Source: Kribbella pratensis
GTDB taxonomy: Bacteria; Actinomycetota; Actinomycetes; Propionibacteriales; Kribbellaceae
DNA length: 64,000 nt
Reading direction: 5' to 3'
NCBI RefSeq assembly: GCF_004366075.1
Contig: NZ_SODU01000002.1
Span: forward strand, 1,302,758-1,366,757
Positions within the stretch are counted from its first letter, which is position 1, and every line of letters starts with the position of its first letter. The notes under the pieces were generated by a model. The model saw only the letters and a program-made list of their open reading frames with translations. It was not told the origin of the DNA and made no database searches. The position numbers and the translations under genes were made by a program. Positions 31,497 to 40,300 of this stretch are shown piece after piece.

Positions 31497-34400
31497 TGGC
31501 GAAGATCGTTCCGATCGGGCCGCCCGTGAACGACGCGGAGCGGCGAGTCATCGCGCATCTGCGTGACCACGGGCCGGACGATTGGACGGTCCTGCATTCC
31601 CTGGAAATCCCGGACTCCCGGGGCCGGCTTTTCGAGGTCGACCTGGTGATCGTCACACCGCACATGGTCTACGTGATCGATGTAAAGGGCACGTTCGGCC
31701 GGATCGACGTGCAAGGGTCGCGATGGATGCCGGCGGGGCGTTCGCCGTTCCACACGCCGCTGCCAAAGCTGCGCGAGAATGCCAAGCGCCTCAAGGGCCT
31801 CCTCGAGGACGCTCACCGGGAACTGTCACGGGTCTACGTCGACGCGGTCGTCGTGCTCCCGGCTACCGACGCGCGCCTAGTGGATCACAACACCCCGCAG
31901 CGCGACGCTGCCTCGACGGTGAATCTGCAGCATCTGGTGGCGCTGCTCTCAGACGTCTCCCAGGTCCCGACCGGATCGTTCTCAGTAGACGCTGACATCG
32001 CGCGTCACCACGAGACGATCGTCGAGGAAATCAAGGCGATCGGACAGGTTCCCACCGGGCCGCTGCAGTTCGGCAACTGGCTGGTGCTCGACACGCTCAG
32101 CGAGACGATCCACGCCGCCGGGATCGACGTGGTGGGGGAGTACCGGGCGAAGAACGCCAACGCGGTGCAGGGCTCAGGCACGGTGCGGCTTGTCGTGCGC
32201 CAGGCCGACCTGTATGCGCCCTCCGCCGAGCGGGAGAGGAAGCAAAGGCAGATCGGGGTCGCCTACGAGGCGCTCGGCAAGCTTCCGCCGCACCCATCGA
32301 TCGTCGGGGTGCGGGACTTCTTTCCGGACCCGGAGGACGGCGGATTCGTCACGGTCTACGACGATATCCCGGGCCATGCGTTGCGGCTACACCTGGGGGA
32401 GAAGCCGGTTGAGCCTCTCACCCGCGACCGGAAACTGCTGATCCTGCGCCAGGTTCTCGCCGGCCTGGCGCACGCGCAGTCGCGCCGGATCGTCCACCGG
32501 GCACTGACCCCCGCCACGATCCTGCTCACGCAGGACGGCCGGGCCATGATCACCGGCTTCGACTACGCGAAGACTGCGCAGATGCGGGCCCACACGGTTG
32601 CCCTCGACGCGCACTCGGCGGCAGATCAGGCGTATCTGGCTCCCGAGGCTCTCGCCGACCCAGCCAAGATGACTGACAAGGCCGACATCTACGCCCTCGG
32701 CGTGATCGGGTTCGAGATGCTCACCGGGCATTTGCCGTTCGACTCGGTCACAGCTCAGGTGAAGGCAAATGGGCTGCTACCGGAGAAGGATCTGGAGCAG
32801 GCCGACGTGCCGGCGCCTCTGCGGCACTGGCTCTCGCTCCTGTGCGCGGCTAAGCCGGATGACCGTCCTGATGCGCGGGAGGCGATCCGGCGCTTCGAGC
32901 TGGCGGTCGGTGAGGTGCAGCGGCCGAAGCGCCGTGTGACCGGTGGCACCGGCGGGCAGCCGCCGAGGCCACCCGAGCAGGCTGGGGCCAGCGAGGACGA
33001 CAAGCGGAGGGATCCGTCGTTCTGGAAGAACCTGCCGCGCGACTTCGCGTTGGGGACCAAGTACATCGTGCAGCAGCGGCTCGGGAAGCCGGGCGCGAGC
33101 GGTGTGGCGTACAAGGTCTTCGACACGATGCGCAACGTCGACAGGGTGATCAAGCTGATCCTGCGAGACGAGGAGGGTGCCAAGGAACGAGCTCGTCGTG
33201 AAGGGATGGTGCTGACCCGGCTTCAGGACGCGACTCCGCATCCGAACGTGGTCCGGATGCTCGACGTGGACGTGTTGCCCAAGCCGTACCCCTATCCGTT
33301 CCTTGTCTTCGAGTTCGTGACCGGCGAGGACCTGGGCGAGGTAATCAGGACCCTCACTCTGACCCCGAGCGACGTGCTGAGGATCGGGCTCGACGTCGCC
33401 GAGGGGCTGGAGTACCTCCATAGCCTCGACGTGTGGCATTGCGACATCAAGCCGGGCAACCTGCTGTGGGCCGAGGGAGGACTGAAAATCCTCGACTTCG
33501 GGATTGCCAAGACCCCCGAGTCCACCCAGGGACACACGGCCAGCACGCCGCGGTACACGCCGCCGGATCTCGACCAGGTGCCGGCGAGCGCCGCCGGTTA
33601 TGTCGACCGGGACCTCTACGCGCTCGGGATCACGCTGTATGAGGCGTTGACCGGCGCCTATCCGTGGGAGGGGGCGAGCACGCCGCCGCCAGCGGTCGCG
33701 GCCGAAGACCCTCGCGACCGGTTCACACTGCCCGGCCTGCCTGTCAAACTGGTCGAGACGATCCTGAAGGCGATCTCGCCGGAGCGGGGTAGCCGGTTCA
33801 CCAGCGCCGAGGAGCTTCTCGCTGCGCTGCAGATGGCCGCCCGACCACCGAAGCCGCTCGCGCATGTGACGCCGCCCGTCGTTCCGGTGACGCCCGGCGG
33901 TGACGGCGGAGACACCGGGGATCACAACCCGTTCATCTCCTACCTGCAGACCCTCTACAGCCAGAGCCGGCGCAGCAACCGCGGTACCCGCGGCATGGAC
34001 GCCGCCGACGTACGTGTCTATGTGCCCACCGCGCTCGACCTGGACCTGACCCCCAGTGTCCTCGACGGAACGCACTCGCTGGTTATCGTGACCGGCAACG
34101 CCGGTGACGGCAAGACCGCCTTCCTGGAGAACCTCGCGGCCACCGCGCGGGAGCGTGGTGCGGTGTTCACCTCGGAACGGGCCAACGGTGCCGACTTCGA
34201 GCTGAACGGGCGCCGGTTCCACACCAACTACGACGGCAGTCAGGACGAGGACGGCGTCGTCAGCGATGAGGTGCTCACCGAGTTCTTCCGTCCCTTTGCG
34301 GGCGACGACCAGATCGGCACGCTGGCTGGTGAAACCCGCCTAATCGCGGTCAACGAGGGGCGACTCGTCGACTTTCTCAGCCACCACACCGATGAGTTCG

Positions 34401-35722
34401 GGGCCTTAACCAAGATCGTCGAGGTAGGCCTGCGTGGTGAGGACGACGAGCCCGGCCCGGTAGCGGTGGTGAACCTCAACCTGCGTGACGTCACCGTCCG
34501 TCCGGCCGAGACGCTCAACGGTGGGGGGGCGAAAGGCTCGATCTTGGAGCGAATGCTCGACTCGATGGTGCGGCCCGAGGTCTGGGCGGCGTGTGAGGGA
34601 TGCGCGCTCTTCGATGGTTGCTATGCCCGGCAGAACGCCGTCACGATCGCTCACCCTGTCGTCGGACAGCAGGTCAAGGAGCGGATACGGCGCATTTACG
34701 AGATCGCCCAGCTCCGCGGCCGGCTGCACATCACCTTGCGCGACCTGCGCTCGGCGCTCGCGTACACGCTGACCTCGGGGCGGGACTGCGTCGAGATCCA
34801 TGAGCTCTATGCCGCCTCCAAGTCGGCGGCGGTCCTGGCTAGCCACTACTTCAACGCATATCGCGGCGGCCCGGCGACCACCGAGCGCGACCGGCTGCTG
34901 ATCCAGCTGCGCCTGGTTGATGTCGCCCGCCCGCCGCAGCCGGTTCTCGACCGGCGGCTGGCCGGCGAGGGGCTACTGGAGCACTACCTGATCAATGCCG
35001 CCGATCGCGCCACGCCGGAGCGGGTGCTACTCCGTGACCTGCATGCGGCGGTGTCTTCCGCTGATGCAAGCCCGGACGAGGTCATCGACTTCGTCGCGGC
35101 AGCTCGGCGGCTGTCGTATTTCGAGATGCGGGACCCGGGCGAGGCGGTCAAGATGCTGCCATATGCCTCCGTCCAGCGCTTCCTGGAGCTGCTGGACGGG
35201 CAGCGACCGGTCCCGACTGATCTCTTCCTCACTGCTCTCAACCGCAGCGAGGGGATTGTCTCGCCCGAGCTCGCCGACGGTGGCCTTGTCATCCGTGTCC
35301 GTGACGTGGTGCGGGGAACCGTCCGCAGCCTGCGGCGCTTCCCGGGAGAGGGTTTTCACGCCAGCCGGGTCGGCACCGACGCGCACCCATACCTGGAGAC
35401 CCGGCCGACCGCGCTGCGGCTCACCTACACGGACATGTCGCGGGACGGCGTGCCGCCCGCGGAGCTGCGGGTCGGGCTCGACCTCTTTGAGCTGGTCGAG
35501 CGGTTCCGCCGCGGTTACCAGGCCAGCATCGACGATGACCAGGGGTATGCCCTGGCACTGACCGTGTTCAAGAATCAGCTCGCCGCCGTGCCGTACCGGG
35601 AGGTTCTGCTGACAGTCGACGGGTCCTCGATGCATACCGTTCGCCGCGACGACGACGGCGTTCTCCGCTTGATCACACAGGGGGCGCTCGTGCCCGAGAA
35701 CGAGGAGGCGGAATGGCGCTAG
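31496..35722 (+). CDS. NERD domain, pseudokinase, Ser/Thr kinase and P-loop ATPase fusion (MAD6-like)
   Basis: A 1408-residue multidomain protein. Residues 20-135: NERD nuclease-related domain (FEVDLVIVTPHMVYVIDVKG). Residues 190-475: kinase fold with degenerate catalytic loop (HRALTP instead of HRD) and GFDY in place of DFG, so a pseudokinase. Residues 515-790: a second kinase with an intact VIKLI lysine, HCDIKPGN (about 648) and DFG (about 667), likely active. From about 860: P-loop domain with VTGNAGDGKTAFLENL, and a Cys cluster (CEGCALFDGCYARQN) near 1030. NERD plus kinase also occurs in PglW of Pgl/BREX type 2, but the neighbours point to the methylation-associated defence system. Probable role: sensing and signalling during phage attack. 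Confidence 0.85.
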   Translation: MAKIVPIGPPVNDAERRVIAHLRDHGPDDWTVLHSLEIPDSRGRLFEVDLVIVTPHMVYVIDVKGTFGRIDVQGSRWMPAGRSPFHTPLPKLRENAKRLKGLLEDAHRELSRVYVDAVVVLPATDARLVDHNTPQRDAASTVNLQHLVALLSDVSQVPTGSFSVDADIARHHETIVEEIKAIGQVPTGPLQFGNWLVLDTLSETIHAAGIDVVGEYRAKNANAVQGSGTVRLVVRQADLYAPSAERERKQRQIGVAYEALGKLPPHPSIVGVRDFFPDPEDGGFVTVYDDIPGHALRLHLGEKPVEPLTRDRKLLILRQVLAGLAHAQSRRIVHRALTPATILLTQDGRAMITGFDYAKTAQMRAHTVALDAHSAADQAYLAPEALADPAKMTDKADIYALGVIGFEMLTGHLPFDSVTAQVKANGLLPEKDLEQADVPAPLRHWLSLLCAAKPDDRPDAREAIRRFELAVGEVQRPKRRVTGGTGGQPPRPPEQAGASEDDKRRDPSFWKNLPRDFALGTKYIVQQRLGKPGASGVAYKVFDTMRNVDRVIKLILRDEEGAKERARREGMVLTRLQDATPHPNVVRMLDVDVLPKPYPYPFLVFEFVTGEDLGEVIRTLTLTPSDVLRIGLDVAEGLEYLHSLDVWHCDIKPGNLLWAEGGLKILDFGIAKTPESTQGHTASTPRYTPPDLDQVPASAAGYVDRDLYALGITLYEALTGAYPWEGASTPPPAVAAEDPRDRFTLPGLPVKLVETILKAISPERGSRFTSAEELLAALQMAARPPKPLAHVTPPVVPVTPGGDGGDTGDHNPFISYLQTLYSQSRRSNRGTRGMDAADVRVYVPTALDLDLTPSVLDGTHSLVIVTGNAGDGKTAFLENLAATARERGAVFTSERANGADFELNGRRFHTNYDGSQDEDGVVSDEVLTEFFRPFAGDDQIGTLAGETRLIAVNEGRLVDFLSHHTDEFGALTKIVEVGLRGEDDEPGPVAVVNLNLRDVTVRPAETLNGGGAKGSILERMLDSMVRPEVWAACEGCALFDGCYARQNAVTIAHPVVGQQVKERIRRIYEIAQLRGRLHITLRDLRSALAYTLTSGRDCVEIHELYAASKSAAVLASHYFNAYRGGPATTERDRLLIQLRLVDVARPPQPVLDRRLAGEGLLEHYLINAADRATPERVLLRDLHAAVSSADASPDEVIDFVAAARRLSYFEMRDPGEAVKMLPYASVQRFLELLDGQRPVPTDLFLTALNRSEGIVSPELADGGLVIRVRDVVRGTVRSLRRFPGEGFHASRVGTDAHPYLETRPTALRLTYTDMSRDGVPPAELRVGLDLFELVERFRRGYQASIDDDQGYALALTVFKNQLAAVPYREVLLTVDGSSMHTVRRDDDGVLRLITQGALVPENEEAEWR

Positions 35723-37350
35723 AGAGTAAGGACCGCGCCTTCCGGTGCGACGCGATCAGCCGGATCGACTACAAGACCCTCACCATGGATCGCGTCCTGA
35801 CCGCGTTCCTCGCCCGCCTGTGGCATGGGGGAGTGACCAGCCGGATGCGCCGGGCCACCGACCTCGACGTCGATGCCTACGTACAGCTGCTCGTCGACGA
35901 CGAGACCGGCAAATTCGTGGGGTTCGCTGTCAACGAGGACATCAGCCGTCGTTGGGTCGCTACCCATGTGCTGGACCTGGTCAACCGTGGGCGGGCCACC
36001 GAGGCCGTGGCCGGCCCACGGCCCCTGCACGGGTTCGCCTACCGGCTCCGCAACGCGGCCCGGTCGCGTCCGTACGGTGCCGACGAGCAGCTCTACGAGC
36101 TCGTGGCCATCAATGACATCGCCCTGCAAGGGCTCAAGGAGTTCTTTTTCTCCGACATCGACCCCACTACCGGCGAGGCCGTCCCCGGCCCGGACATCGA
36201 CGTGGAGTCCCAGGCTCTGCTCAACATGGTCGAGGCGACCCAGGGCAAGGCCCAGGACCGTGCGGGTGACGCCAGCCGGCGTGAGCAGAGGCAGCTGTGC
36301 CGCCAGCCAGCCAGCCTTCTCGGTGAGGATGTCCTGCGGCTCCTGCTACACCGCGAATTCATGCCCCGCACCGTGCTGGTCGAGCACCTCAAGATCCTGC
36401 TCTCCTTCCACCTCGCTCTATACCACCTGCGGATGTTCAAGCTCGTGCCCGCCGCCGTCCGCGGCGGTGCCGTAGACCGTGCCTGCACCGCCGGTCACCA
36501 GCACGGCGAGGAATGCCGTTACCGGCCGCACCTCTTCGTCGACCTCGTCGGCTCTGAGGCCGGGTTGCCGGCGGCGTACGCGACCAAGAGCGCCGCCACG
36601 TGGTACGGCAGGCTGCCGCAGTTCGTCCGCGGCACCTTCTCGGTACTCAAACTCACCGACTTCGCGAAGGACCTCCACCGGCAGGGCAAGTTCTCGATGC
36701 CTCCCGGCAAGGAGGATCTGCCCGCAGCCGACGCGATCGGTCTGCTCGACGACAAGTACAAAGCTGATCGGGAGATCTTCTTCGACATGCGGGTACGGCG
36801 CATCCTCGATGACGAGGAGGAGCCGCTCGCCCCGGAGCTGCAGACCATCATCGACTTGGGGCTCTCGAGGTTCGAGACGTACCTCGAGCTGATCATGCAC
36901 TACCGAGGGGCCTTCCAGCGCAAGTACCTGGTTGACTGCCTCGACTCGATGTTCCTCAAGGGCCGCCCAGGGGAGCTGCTGACCCAGCCGCGCGGCAAGT
37001 CCGGTGTACGCCGCTTCGTGCTCGACTCCCGGCTCCTCGAGGTATTGCTCCAGGTGTGCCTGGTGCAGCACGACAAGGATGGTCGACCGCGGACCCGGCC
37101 GATGCGGGTCGACGAGGTGCTCGACACGCTCCGGACCCGGTACGGGCTCTACATCGACACTCTCCCGATCGAGGACGGCTTCCACGGACCTGACCTGCCC
37201 GACCAGGCCGCGTTGCGGATCAACACTGCCGCCTTCGTGGACCGGCTCCGGGAGATCGGCTACTACCGCGACCTCTCAGACGCCTACCTGACCCAAACCG
37301 TCACCCCGCGCTTCACCATCGGCGCCAACCCGGAGAGGACCAGGCGTTGA
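35713..37350 (+). CDS. Unrecognised 545-residue defence-operon protein (MAD7-like)
   Basis: I recognise no enzymatic motif. The protein is mostly helical and charged. A Cys/His patch (CTAGHQHGEECRYRPH, about residues 257-272) could bind zinc, and the segment FFFSDIDPTTGEAVPGPDID precedes it. It is encoded tightly inside the operon: its ATG lies 10 bases before the upstream stop, with GGAGGCGGA upstream, and its stop overlaps the next gene's TTG (TTGA). By position and size it corresponds to MAD7 of the methylation-associated defence system as I remember that locus. It could be a structural or adaptor component for the large ATPase that follows. Confidence 0.75.
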   Translation: MALESKDRAFRCDAISRIDYKTLTMDRVLTAFLARLWHGGVTSRMRRATDLDVDAYVQLLVDDETGKFVGFAVNEDISRRWVATHVLDLVNRGRATEAVAGPRPLHGFAYRLRNAARSRPYGADEQLYELVAINDIALQGLKEFFFSDIDPTTGEAVPGPDIDVESQALLNMVEATQGKAQDRAGDASRREQRQLCRQPASLLGEDVLRLLLHREFMPRTVLVEHLKILLSFHLALYHLRMFKLVPAAVRGGAVDRACTAGHQHGEECRYRPHLFVDLVGSEAGLPAAYATKSAATWYGRLPQFVRGTFSVLKLTDFAKDLHRQGKFSMPPGKEDLPAADAIGLLDDKYKADREIFFDMRVRRILDDEEEPLAPELQTIIDLGLSRFETYLELIMHYRGAFQRKYLVDCLDSMFLKGRPGELLTQPRGKSGVRRFVLDSRLLEVLLQVCLVQHDKDGRPRTRPMRVDEVLDTLRTRYGLYIDTLPIEDGFHGPDLPDQAALRINTAAFVDRLREIGYYRDLSDAYLTQTVTPRFTIGANPERTRR

Positions 37351-40300
37351 CGGTCACCGCGGTCGGACTGACGGAACCCACTGCCGCCGAGGTACGCAGC
37401 GCCCTGGAGGAGGTGCTCGTCCCACATCTGCTCGGCCTGTTGTCGGCCCGTCAGGCCGGGCACTGCATGCGCGTTACCGAGCTCGACGGTGACCTCGCCT
37501 CACGGCTGGTCATCCGCTTGCGCAGTGCCACCACGCCCGGCACCGTGGTCTGCCTACTGGCCACCGACGAGGATGTCGCCAACGGCGATGACACGCTGGT
37601 GACCAGCACTCAGCTCGTCGAGCTGCGCAACCGTCCGGTCGAGGAGGCGTCCGGGCCGCTCCTGGTCTTCGTACCGCCCGGGCTGCGGGCGAGTGCTGAG
37701 GACTCCTTCGGAGTCGCGACCTTTGAGGAGATCGAGCTCGGTAACGCTTACGCGATGTTGCGCGAGGAGCTGATGGGGCGGATCCCGGCCGCGCTGCGGG
37801 ACAAGATCGGGAAGCTCGCCGCCGTATTGGGCGGCAAAAGGGACGGTCGCTCCACTGACCAGGCCTGGGTGCGCTACCTGCTCACCGTCGCCGCCAACGA
37901 GTACGAGGTCGATGCGGCCGGAGCCGCGGTCTACTGCTTCGGACTCGTCCCCGACCTCGCCCTGTTCACGTCGGTTGACGAGGTGCCCGAGCGCGTCGGC
38001 CGCAATCGTGTCCATGTCGACGACCTCAGCCGCGGTGAGCTCGACGAACGTCAGCGCGTGCTTTCCCTCGGGTTGTCCGACCCGTCCTTCACCGCCAGTC
38101 TGGCTCGGTTCGCAGGAAAGGTCGGGCTCGAGGACCGCAACGTATGGACCCGACGAATCATCATCGACCGGGACAGCCGCGGACTCACCTTCGACAAGTG
38201 GCCGGCGCCCAGCGAGCGGGAGATCGTGCTCAAGATCGACGTCCACACCGTCGACCTGCCCGTCGTCGGCGACGACCCCGGGCAGCTCAAGCGCTACCCC
38301 TCCCTGGAGCGCCTCGCCGGCCAGCCGTATCTCGTCGCCGGCCCGACCGGGTCAAAGGATGTCGCGGCTGCTTTCACTGTCGACCCCGCACTCACACCCA
38401 CGGACGGACTTCTGAAGCTGCGGGTCGAGCTGCTCTCCGAGGACGGCACACCTACTGGCAAGGCCGTCAATGTCGCCGCCGGAGCGCGGCCGAAGAGCGC
38501 CTACAAGGGCACCATCCGCAATCTGCGCAAGGCCCAGCTCGACGAGGGCTGGCACCGGCTCATTGTCACCCCCATCGCCGAGACCGATCGTCGGATCGTT
38601 GTTGCGACGGGTTCGGGGCAGAGTGAGCTCTTCTATGTCGTAAACGCCGACGAGGATGAGGAACCGCCAGAGACCCGCGCCCAGCGCCACGAGAGCCTCA
38701 TGCATGCGATCGAGCGGCTCTCCTTCGGCCGGCTCGTCGAGGGTCGCTCGGCGCGTGAGCTCGCTCCAGGGGAGGTCTCGTGGGTCAACGGGTCCCGCTC
38801 CTCGTCGTACGCCAGTGCCAACATCCACGTCGCTGGCGGCGGCAGCGCCGAGATCAGACTGTCGCGGCTGCTGACCCAGATCGAGCGCGACACCCTAATC
38901 AGCCCCCGCGAGTTGGGGATGTGGCAGCTCGCGATCGGCCATGAGGGACCCCCGTCGGCGCCGGTACGCGACGAGACCCCGTGGGTCGAGGCGCTCGGGC
39001 CTGCGGCCGAAGCCGCGTTCGCCGAGTTCATCGACATCCGGGACACCCTCTTCGCCGCCATCGCCAATGTCGACGGTCCCGACGAGAGTGAAGCGGTCGG
39101 CGTTGTTGAGACCGTCCACGTCCAAGCCCTGAGTGCCGAGATGACCGCCTACGCGGCCAATTTCCAGAAGATGATCGCCGCACAGGCCGCGTATGTGAGC
39201 TCAGTCGCGGCAAGCGAGCGAGGTGCAGCGCTGCGCGCGTTGGCGGGGCTGCAGCAGATCGACGCGGTTGCGGTGCGCTATTTCGACGCCCTCGGGAACT
39301 TCTACCGGGTCTTGCTAGTCGGCCCGACCCATCCGCTGAGGCTGCTGTGGGTCTCCGGCTGGTGCGGCGTCGGGGACACTTGGCGCAAGGAGCTCGCCGA
39401 GCACACCAAGGCGGCCGCGGCCGACGCAGAAGCCAGCTTCTTCGACCGGTTAGACCCGCTCGGCTTTCCCTTCGCAGTGCCCCGCCAGGACAACCGGGCC
39501 CTGCTCGTTGCCATCGGCAATCTGACCCCGTTCTGGACCGCGCTCGTCCCCCCGCGAACCGACGACGCCGTCGGGCTCCTCAACAGGGTCGGCGCCGCTC
39601 TCGGCGTACCGGACGCACCTCGCACTGGCGGGAGCGGTGCCCAAGCCGCCGTGGTGCTCGCCGAGCGCGTCGAGCGGTACGTGCGCCAGCACTCCTACGT
39701 CCGCACGTTGGTCATGAATGTGATCAATCCCGGAGACGCCGGCCTGATCGTCGAGATGCTCCTCGACCTCCAGCGCCGCGCCGCGACCAAGGAGCTCACC
39801 TACGATCTGCGGCTGTGCACCCCCCAAACCGCGATGCCCGGCATCGGCGAGCAGTTGGCTGAGCTGACCCGATCCGACAGCCGCTTCAACAGCGACGAGG
39901 CCGACGCCTTCAGCGCACGTGGGGACAGCAGCGTGCCCAAGCTCGCCTACTCCATCCGCTCAATGGAGGAGTTCGAGGACCGACCCAGCGAGTTCGAGGC
40001 CCACCTAACCATCTTCGTCGACGCCTTCTCCGGCGAGGAGCACGAAACGGTCCCTCTGAAGGAGCTCGCCCACCCGCCGGCGTATGGACTCATTCAGCAG
40101 GCCACCACCACCTTCGACGTCAACGATGACGGAACCAGCGTCACCTGGCGCAAGACTCCCGTCTTCGCCCGCCCCGGATCGGCCGGGAACTCGCCAGGCG
40201 ACCTGCTCGCCGAACTCCCCCGGACGCTCGCCCTCGCGTCGGCGTTGGTGGCTACCGACGGCACCGCCTCCGACCATGTCCCCACTACTACGCTCAACCT

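Noticed and set aside
32777..34222. 481-residue minus-strand frame
   Set aside because: It lies inside the NERD-kinase gene, which shows intact kinase motifs on the plus strand.
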